Part shown: positions 35,466 through 42,221 of the stretch, piece by piece
Numbering within the stretch: position 1 is the stretch's first letter
Layout: each line of letters opens with the position of its first letter
Notes under the pieces: generated by a model
Told to the model about the DNA's origin: nothing
Database searches by the model: none
Seen by the model: the letters and a program-made list of their open reading frames with translations, nothing else
Source of the DNA: a virus
Length of the DNA: 64,000 nucleotides
Strand: one strand, 5' to 3'
Virus record (IMG/VR): IMGVR_UViG_3300025276_000031
Coordinates: 1-64,000 of that record
Made by a program: the position numbers and the translations under genes

Positions 35466-35697
35466 CACTCCCCTTAAATTTTATCTGATACCGATTTGAC
35501 TTAGCTATAGCTTCTTCCACAGATATATTTGTGATGCGTGAAGCCTCCGCCAAGCTAAACCCTTGTTCTGCTAAACGTAGCAGACGTTGTGCGGGTTTTG
35601 ATCTTTCAATCTCTGCCATACGCGGTCCTCCACACCCACGTACCTTCTGTTTTATTATTCCATAGTTAGGTGATACACCGTTAAACGGCTCAAGCAT
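35443..35697 (-). CDS. Small HTH-like protein
   Basis: An 84-residue protein if translated from ATG 35697, or 58 residues from ATG 35619, which has GGAGGA seven bases upstream and may be the true start. The C-terminal part RLLRLAEQGFSLAEASRIT followed by NISVEEAIAKS is a plausible HTH (helix LAEASRITNISVEEA). The N-terminal extension NYGIIKQKVRGCGGPR appears in one reading only. The protein may be a transcriptional regulator. The choice between starts cannot be made from sequence alone. Confidence 0.55.
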   Translation of the reverse strand: MLEPFNGVSPNYGIIKQKVRGCGGPRMAEIERSKPAQRLLRLAEQGFSLAEASRITNISVEEAIAKSNRYQIKFKGSDEGYGQG

Positions 35698-35857
35698 CCG
35701 TCCGTTTTCGACCTTGGCTAGGTTCTTCCATTTCTCTAGTTCCGTCAACGCCCTTCCCTTCCCTGTACGCTTCTAATTCTTTTTTTAACCTGCGGTTCTC
35801 CGCACAAACTCTCGCGTATTCTTCACGGTCAATCATATTAAAATCCCATTTAGTCAT
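35690..35857 (-). CDS. Small charged protein with short coiled coil
   Basis: A 55-residue protein from ATG 35857 in an ATGA overlap with the preceding stop, ending at TGA 35690. The sequence is MTKWDFNMIDREEYARVCAE, then NRRLKKELEAYREGKG, a leucine-spaced charged helix, and a polar tail. The coupling to its upstream gene and the sensible helix make translation likely. No function was recognised. Confidence 0.55.
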   Translation of the reverse strand: MTKWDFNMIDREEYARVCAENRRLKKELEAYREGKGVDGTREMEEPSQGRKRTDA

Positions 35858-36138
35858 AGCTTGTTATGCTCAAAGACAAACTCGTCATGCAGTTTTCTGC
35901 TGGTAAGATACCCGTCCCGTTTTAGTTCTTTTAATATTTGATGCGCGGTTTCACGTTTAAGCCTTACGCGCTTCGCAAGATCATTTACTGTCCACGCCTC
36001 GCGGGTTCTTAGAACGTCGAACACTAACGCCCGTAAATCTACTTTGCTCTTATACCCACGACCTCTAATCGCTTGGTTGGGGTCTAGGTTAAAAAGCATA
36101 CGTTCGTTCTCAATCGCTGCCATTTGTTTAGGGGTCAT
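35854..36138 (-). CDS. Winged-helix DNA-binding protein
   Basis: A 94-residue protein in an ATGA overlap with the upstream gene. Residues 35-90 (ALVFDVLRTREAWTVNDLAK, then RVRLKRETAHQILKELKRDG and YLTSRKLHDEFVFE) match a winged helix: helix 2 TVNDLAKRV, recognition helix RETAHQILKELKR, and wing strands. The layout is of the MarR/IclR-like class. It probably represses or activates a phage promoter. Its binding site is unknown; the repeated 18-bp palindrome is one candidate target because dimeric winged-helix proteins bind such sites. Confidence 0.7.
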   Translation of the reverse strand: MTPKQMAAIENERMLFNLDPNQAIRGRGYKSKVDLRALVFDVLRTREAWTVNDLAKRVRLKRETAHQILKELKRDGYLTSRKLHDEFVFEHNKL

Positions 36139-36434
36139 ATCTTTTTACCCCACGTACGTAGGTCACTTACATAACGTGTTAGTTCTTCCCGCGCTGTCCA
36201 TAGATTACCCGAGGCGTTAGGTAACGGGTATTTTGCGTGTACTTTGTCTTGCCACATATCCACCTGTTGACGCAGGAATTTTAGTTCTGATTGCTGCGCG
36301 GGTGTTAGGTTGTCTTGTTCTTTCTCCATGATCTCTGCCCTTTGGTTTCTGATTAACTCTTGCTGCTGTTCCAGTTCAAGAAACTGCCTGTCTAAGTCGC
36401 TATGCTGTGGGAAGTCTACTATGTTATCGTCCAT
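36135..36434 (-). CDS. Small coiled-coil protein
   Basis: A 99-residue protein from ATG 36434, with GGAGGTG six bases upstream; the longer frame to 36446 is less likely. It begins MDDNIVDFPQHSDLDRQF and continues as a Gln/Glu-rich coiled coil (residues about 18-70, LEQQQELIRNQRAEIMEKEQ), then GNLWTAREELTRYVSDLRTW. It overlaps the winged-helix gene by four bases, so the two are probably made together. It could be a partner of that regulator. No family was recognised. Confidence 0.6.
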   Translation of the reverse strand: MDDNIVDFPQHSDLDRQFLELEQQQELIRNQRAEIMEKEQDNLTPAQQSELKFLRQQVDMWQDKVHAKYPLPNASGNLWTAREELTRYVSDLRTWGKKI

Positions 36435-36449
36435 GTTCACCTCCAAAAA

Positions 36450-36605
36450 TTAGGTGCCCCATGCTTTACGGAACACAGGGACTAACCGTATCGTGGTTTC
36501 TCCGACAAGATCACAAAGACGAAAGGGTTGTGTTTTCACACGGAGGTTTCTTTGCTCTTGTTGCTGCGGTTTATGCGGAACTATGCCGAAAACGCGCCCA
36601 CTCAC
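36450..36605 (-). CDS. Possible small basic protein
   Basis: A 51-residue frame from GTG 36605 to TAA 36450 that fills the only gap of more than 150 bases in this part of the leftward operon. The product reads PHKPQQQEQRNLRVKTQPFR, then LCDLVGETTIRLVPVFRKAW, plausible for a real short protein and free of the Cys/Ser/Arg bias of chance frames. No good ribosome-binding site precedes the GTG. A plus-strand frame covers the same DNA but looks like a shadow. Confidence 0.35.
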   Translation of the reverse strand: MSGRVFGIVPHKPQQQEQRNLRVKTQPFRLCDLVGETTIRLVPVFRKAWGT

Positions 36606-36620
36606 AGCTTGGGTATCTAA

Positions 36621-36920
36621 TCACAACGCGGGTTTACCGCAGTCCATAAGTTCATCTCTTACTGTGTGCATATTATCCTCGTTAACAACTAAGTCTAAGC
36701 CCCCTGCGTCACGTATTTGTTTGAGGTTTTTGTCTTGCAATGGCGTTGGTTTGTTCTTGCCAGCCTTACATTCTATCCCAAAGAACACGCCGTGGTAACA
36801 GCCTACTACATCAGGCACACCGCTTTGACCGTAGCCGCCTGTCACAGGATAGAAATAATATGCGCCTAGTTGTTTTAGTTGTGCAACCACAACCTTTTTA
36901 ACTTTTGCTTCGGGTGTCAT
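36621..36920 (-). CDS. VRR-NUC nuclease
   Basis: A 99-residue protein with CGGAGG before ATG 36920. It is a single VRR-NUC domain of the PD-(D/E)XK superfamily: an N-terminal helix EAKVKKVVVAQLKQLGAYY, then GGYGQSGVPDVVGCYHG (catalytic Asp in VPDVV, about 36), FFGIECKAGKNKPTPLQ (catalytic E-x-K, about 51-53, and Q), and a closing helix. The length is typical of phage stand-alone VRR-NUC proteins, which act on branched DNA such as Holliday junctions. Residues for catalysis are intact. Confidence 0.88.
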   Translation of the reverse strand: MTPEAKVKKVVVAQLKQLGAYYFYPVTGGYGQSGVPDVVGCYHGVFFGIECKAGKNKPTPLQDKNLKQIRDAGGLDLVVNEDNMHTVRDELMDCGKPAL

Positions 36921-36940
36921 GTTGTCCTCCGTTGATACCA

Positions 36941-36970
36941 GTGGTGAGACAGTGTTACCCGCCTCACCAC
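36941..36970. other. Inter-gene hairpin next to a palindrome repeat
   Basis: GTGGTGAG (36941-36948) and CTCACCAC (36963-36970) form a perfect eight-pair stem with a 14-base loop in the leader of the VRR-NUC gene. It abuts the 18-bp palindrome at 36972, giving two consecutive hairpins. No T-run follows. Confidence 0.6.
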
Positions 36971-36971
36971 T

Positions 36972-36989
36972 TTCGGGCAGGTGCCCGAA
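36972..36989. repeat. TTCGGGCA-GG-TGCCCGAA palindrome
   Basis: A perfect 8+8 palindrome, one base beyond the stop codon (36991-36993) of the upstream leftward gene and about 50 bases before the VRR-NUC start. Confidence 0.9.
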
Positions 36990-36990
36990 G

Positions 36991-37239
36991 TCAATATACC
37001 CAATAACTATTTGGTCCCATTCTGCTGCCTACGTTGTCAACCTCGCAAGTTGGTGGTGGCAACGATAGCATGGTCAACACAGACAGACGCTCTTGAACCC
37101 ATTGGGGTAGTTCATCCACAGAATTGTAATAGCTATATAACTCCCCGTCAACCCTATCCATACCTAAAGTTGACACGTAAACACTTTTACTATCCTGTGA
37201 TATGCGTAGATGGTAAACAATATCTTTACCTGTATTCAC
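36991..37239 (-). CDS. Small phage protein of unknown function
   Basis: An 82-residue protein coupled to the upstream gene by ATGA. It reads as a small alpha/beta protein: YHLRISQDSKSVYVSTLGMD, then a helix DELPQWVQERLSVLTML and a Pro-rich tail LPPPTCEVDNVGSR ending in SYWVY. The helix motif LPxWVQERLxxL recurs in unannotated phage proteins, but no function was recognised. It lies last in a three-gene set of unknown proteins (36991-39172). Confidence 0.6.
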   Translation of the reverse strand: MNTGKDIVYHLRISQDSKSVYVSTLGMDRVDGELYSYYNSVDELPQWVQERLSVLTMLSLPPPTCEVDNVGSRMGPNSYWVY

Positions 37240-38147
37240 GTTGTAACATCTTCCACATAGAAGAAGAACGTGGTGTCATCGACCTTGAACCCAACGCCCT
37301 CGACAAACTGTTCATCCTCGCACATGGACATGACAGCAACTTTACCCTGTATATCATCGGACACGGCATCCGCGTCAAACGTACCAACAAGTAAGTTAGT
37401 TACGTTATACGAAGATTTAATGTTCTCCATACTACACACGTCTACACGCTGTTTACCAAACCTCTCATATACATACACGTACGTCATAGGTAATGTGCTA
37501 CCACTGAGCCTGTCACGTTCTTTTTTGGTCTTGAACACTTCCAACAAATCTTTGTGGTAGTCTGCCTGCGGGAAAACATGGCCTGACTTAACCAGAGAAT
37601 CCAACGCTGATATAGTACGCTCGGCCTTCATACCATAATATTCCAAGCCAACAGTATCTACTGCACTTCTGTACGCTCGTACTGCCTCCTGTTCTAATGC
37701 GTTAACAGGTTTAACTACTTTGGAACGTAACGCTTCCGCTACCTCTGTAGGATGATAGCTACGGAACGCACCCTTGGCAGCTTTGACAGCGATATCCATA
37801 TCTTTTGCCATACGCATGTGATGCTGCTTGTTGTGGTCACTGTATTTTAGGTTCTCGATTGTGCGTGAATACACCACAAATTTATCATCCCCGTTCTTGC
37901 TGGTCTGGAAGTCTCCGCTACCGATCCAGCCTAGCGTCATGTAGTCACCTTCCATGTAGACCCATGCCGATCTCTGGTCACGGTATATTGTCTTAGCCCC
38001 ACGTATAGACTGCTCCACTGCTTTACGGAACACTCCCAGAAAGGAAGTTGCGCGAGAATGGTCAAAGCTAGTGCTACCCGCGTTTTCCTGTATCTTGGCG
38101 TTGTATTGGGCCTTTGCGAACCGTAGGCTTGTGTGTTGAGTTGACAT
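37236..38147 (-). CDS. Uncharacterised phage protein
   Basis: A 303-residue protein with TAATG coupling to the upstream gene. Middle parts read QSIRGAKTIYRDQRSAWVYM, GDYMTLGWIGSGDF, and LVKSGHVFPQADYHKDLLEV. Both this and the neighbour at 38147 share features: a region describing a basic beta-sheet (VYMEGDYMTLGWIG against VLMDGYYTGDDVFKSW), AQYNAKI near one end (residues 13-19 here, near residue 318 there), and similar size. They may therefore be distant relatives. No motif of a known enzyme was seen. Confidence 0.6.
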   Translation of the reverse strand: MSTQHTSLRFAKAQYNAKIQENAGSTSFDHSRATSFLGVFRKAVEQSIRGAKTIYRDQRSAWVYMEGDYMTLGWIGSGDFQTSKNGDDKFVVYSRTIENLKYSDHNKQHHMRMAKDMDIAVKAAKGAFRSYHPTEVAEALRSKVVKPVNALEQEAVRAYRSAVDTVGLEYYGMKAERTISALDSLVKSGHVFPQADYHKDLLEVFKTKKERDRLSGSTLPMTYVYVYERFGKQRVDVCSMENIKSSYNVTNLLVGTFDADAVSDDIQGKVAVMSMCEDEQFVEGVGFKVDDTTFFFYVEDVTT

Positions 38148-39172
38148 TATTTCTTACCCTTCTTGATCTTGATGAAGCCACAGACCTGATTGATCTTGGC
38201 ATTGTATTGCGCTTTCACGCTGCTCTCCGTCACGTTGTCATAGCCCATATATCCGCGCCCCCCTTGTTCTGTGAGCGCGTCATAGTGTGTGCCATTTATT
38301 ATCGTAAAGGCTAGTGCTACACGCAGCGGGTGTTCTTCGTCTTTGATAATCTCCCTTGATAGTTTCGGATTGTCTTTAAACACTTCTGACGATCTGAACC
38401 ATTTATTGCCTATGTATCTAGACACTTCCTCATTAACTCTACGCACTTGATCGTGACTACCGTAGTCCCACAGCGGGGCCATAGTGAACGCCCACTGTCT
38501 GAACTTGTCGAGGTACGGTTTCATCTTGGTCTTGGACACCTTGTCGATACGCTGCGTAGGGGGGATAGGTTTAGCCTTACCGCCGCTATCATAACTTACA
38601 TCATGGTCTTTGAAGCGGAACGTCAACGCCACTCCATCGTCACGCGAGGTTAGGTCTTTAGTCCATCGGTTCCTTGTACCTGTCGGCACTGCAAACGCTG
38701 CTAACGTGTTACTCTTAGCAAGATAGTACCGTTCCCCACGGCAGTGTATGAACTGTTTGCCTTGGTCGATACTGAACCTAATGCCACGCGGCAGACAGCG
38801 GTGTAAGAAACTATACCTGCTTGTGTGTGCGCTAGTTACACCTGTAGCGTTACGCACTGTGATTGTCTCACTGCCGTCTCTGTGTTTGCGCCATACGATA
38901 GGGGCCAGCTTAATCACCTCGGCTTCGGTTGGTTTACCTCCCCCCGAACCGTACCACGATTTGAACACGTCATCACCTGTGTAATACCCGTCCATCAGCA
39001 CGTAACAGTTGTCGTTGATCTTCTTGATACGCTCATGTTTACGCGCACGATCACCGATAGGACGTATGTCCTGTTCGCGTGTGTGGCATTTCGATACCAG
39101 CGGTTTGGTACTTTCGTATAGCGTAGCCACTTTACCAAAGCTGTCTATATTCCATAAATTTACAAGTGCCAT
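38147..39172 (-). CDS. Uncharacterised phage protein
   Basis: A 341-residue protein preceded by CGGAGAC. It is basic and mixed in structure, with DNCYVLMDGYYTGDDVF, SWYGSGGGKPTEAEV, VWRKHRDGSETITVRN and RYSFLHRCLPRGI. The C-terminal part has KAQYNAKINQVCGFIKIKKGKK (in parts), sharing AQYNAKI with the neighbour. Its leader contains a palindrome repeat. No family was recognised. It is separated from the MoxR/VWA module only by three small genes. Confidence 0.6.
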   Translation of the reverse strand: MALVNLWNIDSFGKVATLYESTKPLVSKCHTREQDIRPIGDRARKHERIKKINDNCYVLMDGYYTGDDVFKSWYGSGGGKPTEAEVIKLAPIVWRKHRDGSETITVRNATGVTSAHTSRYSFLHRCLPRGIRFSIDQGKQFIHCRGERYYLAKSNTLAAFAVPTGTRNRWTKDLTSRDDGVALTFRFKDHDVSYDSGGKAKPIPPTQRIDKVSKTKMKPYLDKFRQWAFTMAPLWDYGSHDQVRRVNEEVSRYIGNKWFRSSEVFKDNPKLSREIIKDEEHPLRVALAFTIINGTHYDALTEQGGRGYMGYDNVTESSVKAQYNAKINQVCGFIKIKKGKK

Positions 39173-39223
39173 TTTTTAGTCTCCGTTGTTTGGGGGCAGC
39201 ACCATGCCACCCCCTGTTATGAT

Positions 39224-39241
39224 TTCGGGCAGGTGCCCGAA
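39224..39241. repeat. TTCGGGCA-GG-TGCCCGAA palindrome
   Basis: A perfect 8+8 palindrome directly after the stop codon (39242-39244) of the upstream gene and 50 bases before the next start in the leftward direction. Confidence 0.9.
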
Positions 39242-40009
39242 TTAAAATCCTCTACCCATGAACCAGCCGCACACACCCACGGCTGCGAGTATCGCCCCAG
39301 CCACCAACACTTTAGGTATACGCACCGTGATGTGATGCGGGTACGTTGGCTCGGTTACGGTACGTCTACTACCCACAGATGCAGCCTTCTGTGTGACACG
39401 TTTTGGCTTGGGCTTTACGTACGTATTACCCGGAACAGGTTCGTCCTTACGTATTTCTTCTACCTCGGCCTCGGGTATATCCTCGTCATCCCCAAAAAAT
39501 AGGTCATCTAGCTCAAAGTCTATGGATGCGTAGGTAAACGCGGCCCACTGTCCTTTACCTTTGCGAGAATGATTGCCATATGCACTAGGGCCATACAAAG
39601 CCTCCAATTTTAACCGCTCCTCGCCCTGCACTGTGTCTGGAATGAACCAGCACATACCATCCCACAACGCACCTAATTTCTTAGCCTCTTCTTTGTTGTA
39701 GTATGTAACCTGTCGTAGGTAGTGTTTTGGTTTAGCTTTGATCGCGGTTGTGGGTTCGGGAAACAATTCTTCGATTGTCGCCGTTGTTTTGGCTTTCCGC
39801 TTGTACGTCATGGTCGGTATGCCCGACACTTGCGTACGCATCTTGGATACTTTTTGTTGTATCGCTTTCGGTGAACGTCCCAACTCAACGCCAATATCTT
39901 CTGATGTTACACCCTCTTTTGCCAAACGGCACAGTGTGGACACGTCAGCACTTGACCACCGTAAATTACTTTTTTCAGTTACTACGCTTGCTTGTCTTAC
40001 TTTATCCAT
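39242..40009 (-). CDS. SANT/Myb-like HTH + DUF5710-like + C-terminal TM protein
   Basis: A 255-residue protein from ATG 40009 (GGAGAACGAAA upstream; the longer frame to 40042 lacks a site). The N-terminal segment LRWSSADVSTLCRLAKEGVT, SEDIGVELGRSPKAIQQKVSKM looks like a Myb/SANT-type HTH. The middle HYLRQVTYYNKEEAKKLGAL and WDGMCWFIPDT matches the DUF5710 pattern (position with GA-x-WD ... W-x-(V/I)-P). An acidic linker and a basic Pro/Lys-rich stretch follow, ending in the membrane helix VLVAGAILAAVGVCGWFMG. A DNA-binding head tied to a membrane anchor is unusual. The function is unknown. Confidence 0.65.
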   Translation of the reverse strand: MDKVRQASVVTEKSNLRWSSADVSTLCRLAKEGVTSEDIGVELGRSPKAIQQKVSKMRTQVSGIPTMTYKRKAKTTATIEELFPEPTTAIKAKPKHYLRQVTYYNKEEAKKLGALWDGMCWFIPDTVQGEERLKLEALYGPSAYGNHSRKGKGQWAAFTYASIDFELDDLFFGDDEDIPEAEVEEIRKDEPVPGNTYVKPKPKRVTQKAASVGSRRTVTEPTYPHHITVRIPKVLVAGAILAAVGVCGWFMGRGF

Positions 40010-40337
40010 TTTCGTTCTCCATGTTATCGGCTTGGATTTCACCTAAGCCATTACAGTTGTCGCAATCTTTCCAATAGGCGCATGGCTCATTGATACCAGC
40101 GCCCGACACTTCGAACCTCTCATATTCCACTTGACCCATACGGTCAGAATGTTTGCACTCGGGACAAGCAATGAACGGATTGAACTGTTGCTTGTACTTG
40201 TCCCACGCAGCGGTAAACTCGGCTTCCTCTGTCTTGTCCCACGGCGGGGGACTTGTGCTTATCTTCGCCGTTCTGTTTTGTACGGATGCGGTCTGCCTGT
40301 TCCGCACCCTGATCGAACCGTCTTTAGCGACATTCAT
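40002..40337 (-). CDS. Small zinc-finger protein, DnaJ-type CxxC motifs
   Basis: A 111-residue protein with GGAGAAAC upstream. The N-terminal 40 residues are basic and polar. ACPECKHSDRMG at about 57-68 and CAYWKDCDNCNGLGEI at about 86-101 give CxxC-type pairs, the second with the G-x-G found in DnaJ zinc fingers. It probably binds one zinc ion and nucleic acid or protein. Its stop overlaps the start of the next gene. No specific role can be given. Confidence 0.6.
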   Translation of the reverse strand: MNVAKDGSIRVRNRQTASVQNRTAKISTSPPPWDKTEEAEFTAAWDKYKQQFNPFIACPECKHSDRMGQVEYERFEVSGAGINEPCAYWKDCDNCNGLGEIQADNMENENG

Positions 40338-40338
40338 T

Positions 40339-40644
40339 TCAGTTTCTCCCTGCTATCTTCAGGTAGCTGTTCAGCATATCCCTTAGTTGCATTGCGTGTT
40401 CTGGGCGTAGGTCAGTGATCCAGATACCCGTATGATCTTCGTTCTCAGGTACGGATCGTTGACCTATTTTTAAATCCCACAGGGATAGTTCACCGTCTGC
40501 AAACCCATCTGCCGTGATAGTCCATTCTTTGTCTTGGACTTGATCCTGTACGTTGTGCGTTATGGTGACGCCTTTAGATGGACACTTCCGATCCACAGGT
40601 TTTAGCCATTCACGCCATTGGTCTATCTCAACTATATCAGCCAT
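40339..40644 (-). CDS. Small hypothetical protein
   Basis: A 101-residue protein with GGAGAACTGAA before ATG 40644. It is a tryptophan-rich alpha/beta protein: IDQWREWLKPVDRKCPSK, VTITHNVQDQVQDKEWTITA, LSLWDLKIGQRSV and a helix EHAMQLRDMLNSYLK. No family was recognised. It is one of three short genes upstream of the zinc-finger gene and downstream of the VWA gene, and may be an accessory of either. Confidence 0.55.
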   Translation of the reverse strand: MADIVEIDQWREWLKPVDRKCPSKGVTITHNVQDQVQDKEWTITADGFADGELSLWDLKIGQRSVPENEDHTGIWITDLRPEHAMQLRDMLNSYLKIAGRN

Positions 40645-40656
40645 TTCAGTTCTCCT

Positions 40657-40845
40657 TTACTCTTTGAGTTTTTGTAGAAGTTGGTTCGCTTCTTTAATGG
40701 TCACTAACGCTTGTGTTCGTGTTGAACCGTTGTCTGCGTGACCTGATACGTAGTGTTCCAACATAGCCTTGAGGTCTACGATGACGTTGTAGATATCTTC
40801 CTCTGTTTGGATCATTTCATTAACTTCATGATTGATAGTTGTCAT
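40657..40845 (-). CDS. Small helical protein coupled to the VWA gene
   Basis: A 62-residue all-helical protein in an ATGA overlap with the VWA gene stop. It reads MTTINHEVNEMIQTEEDIYN, VIVDLKAMLEHYVSG and ALVTIKEANQLLQKLKE. Translational coupling suggests stoichiometric production with the zincin-VWA protein. The composition fits a helical hairpin or small coiled coil, perhaps an adaptor; no family was recognised. Confidence 0.6.
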   Translation of the reverse strand: MTTINHEVNEMIQTEEDIYNVIVDLKAMLEHYVSGHADNGSTRTQALVTIKEANQLLQKLKE

Positions 40846-42050
40846 ACTAAGTCCTCCGTACTTACGTATATCGCCTTACCCACATCAGGCTTGGCACTCT
40901 TGTTATCCAAGATAACCCACAACACAGGATGATCCCACGTACCCCAGCCGCCGTACAAGTAACCATCTGTAAACACGATAGATGCTTGCGGGTGTATGTC
41001 ATGCTCCTTCAGGTACTCAGGCACACAGCGCACGTCCGTACCACCACCACCGACAGGATTAGTACGCTCGGCTACGTGATCTATTTCTTCACGTACGTAC
41101 TTCTCGTACCCACATACTTTGGTGTCCCAATAGCTTACGTGTAACTCGTCAGGGTGTACTGTCTTACAGATACCAACCAACTCGCTAATCATAACCTGCT
41201 GTTCACGCGCACCGATAGAACCAGACATATCGTTGTGTTCCGCGATACACTTGACCTTCTCGCTCACACCAGACGGACGGTACTCATTCGACTGCAGATA
41301 GCGTTTGTTAGGGCGTCGATACGTTGAGTAGTCAGACCCAGCACACGTTTCTTGGATGAACTCACGCAACTCGTCACGCCAATTTATCTTATGCTTCAAC
41401 AGTCCTTCGATGTCACGATTGCCACCGCTACCTGTCTTACCTGCTATGATACTACCTTGACGTACCGCCTCGTCAATCTCACGTTCCAACTCACGCTGTT
41501 CTTCGGCGTCCATTTCTTCCGCGCCTTCCCAATCGTGATCGTCTAACGGCGTACCATCACCGTCACCATCTTCGGGCCGACCTTTGGGATTGTCTTTTTG
41601 TTGTTGGTACAGATGCCAGAATATCTTGGCCGTACCCCAACCACGGAAGTCATAGTTGAGACAGCCGCCTTCGATGAACTCCACCCAACCATCTTGACCA
41701 TACTCGTCCATGATCTTGATGTTGATGTCGTGATCCATCGACACGTTGGCGAGGTGGCTGTCTATAGCCCACAGGTGTTTCCACGTTATCAGGTGGCGAT
41801 ACATCTTGTGATAGTTTTCGTGGATCACCACGAACCGTAGCTTGGCATCGTTCAACGGCTCCATGAAAGTTGCGGAATACCATTCGTCTTTGCCGTTGGT
41901 ACACGCGGTTCTGACCTTGGGATTGTCGTACACCACCTCCCGCTTGCCAATCATAATGATACCAGCGAGTGCATGACACTTCGCCATCACGTCAACGACG
42001 GCTTTGGACAGCCGCTGCTCTGGGGTTAACGTCTTACCTATTGATAACAT
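40842..42050 (-). CDS. Zincin-like plus VWA protein (DUF2201/CobT-like), partner of the MoxR ATPase
   Basis: A 402-residue protein. The N-terminal domain contains FVVIHENYHKMYRH at about 72-85 with an intact HExxH (HENYH), the metallopeptidase-like domain of DUF2201 proteins. A Gly/Asp/Glu-rich acidic linker follows (residues about 165-210). The C-terminal VWA domain has a complete MIDAS: DMSGSIG (about 278-284), GGGGTDVR (Thr) and FTDGYLYGG (Asp). Such proteins pair with MoxR AAA+ ATPases and work as metal-chelatase-like or chaperone pairs (as RavA-ViaA or CobS-CobT). The MoxR gene lies 170 bases upstream. The cellular target is unknown. Confidence 0.8.
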   Translation of the reverse strand: MLSIGKTLTPEQRLSKAVVDVMAKCHALAGIIMIGKREVVYDNPKVRTACTNGKDEWYSATFMEPLNDAKLRFVVIHENYHKMYRHLITWKHLWAIDSHLANVSMDHDINIKIMDEYGQDGWVEFIEGGCLNYDFRGWGTAKIFWHLYQQQKDNPKGRPEDGDGDGTPLDDHDWEGAEEMDAEEQRELEREIDEAVRQGSIIAGKTGSGGNRDIEGLLKHKINWRDELREFIQETCAGSDYSTYRRPNKRYLQSNEYRPSGVSEKVKCIAEHNDMSGSIGAREQQVMISELVGICKTVHPDELHVSYWDTKVCGYEKYVREEIDHVAERTNPVGGGGTDVRCVPEYLKEHDIHPQASIVFTDGYLYGGWGTWDHPVLWVILDNKSAKPDVGKAIYVSTEDLV

Positions 42051-42186
42051 TTTTCTTACCTTTCGTTGTTGCTATCGCACGTCTCGCTGAACGATTGACG
42101 GGCTTCATATTTTCTACATCCCGCTTACGGGGTTTATTGCTTCCATGCCCTAGATTTTTAAAGGCTTTAAAATTTGTTTCTCTCAT
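42034..42186 (-). CDS. Small basic protein between MoxR and VWA genes
   Basis: A 50-residue protein from ATG 42186 with AAAGG nine bases upstream; the last 17 bases overlap the VWA gene start. It reads MRETNFKAFKNLGHGSNKPR, then KRDVENMKPVNRSARRAIAT, strongly basic with Arg/Lys pairs. It may bind nucleic acid or act as a basic linker peptide. Similar short genes occur in phages but no function is known to me. The clear ribosome-binding site and position make it a probable gene. Confidence 0.6.
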   Translation of the reverse strand: MRETNFKAFKNLGHGSNKPRKRDVENMKPVNRSARRAIATTKGKKNVINR

Positions 42187-42203
42187 CGACTTACCTTTCT
42201 ACT

Positions 42204-42221
42204 TTCGGGCAGCTGCCCGAA
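42204..42221. repeat. TTCGGGCA-GC-TGCCCGAA palindrome
   Basis: A perfect palindrome directly after the stop (42222-42224) of the MoxR gene and just before the AAAGG of the 50-residue gene. Confidence 0.9.

Noticed and set aside
36407-36798. Two plus-strand frames opposite the leftward operon
   Set aside because: They overlap the VRR-NUC and coiled-coil genes on the other strand and have no ribosome-binding sites; the minus-strand frame at 36450-36605 is more plausible.
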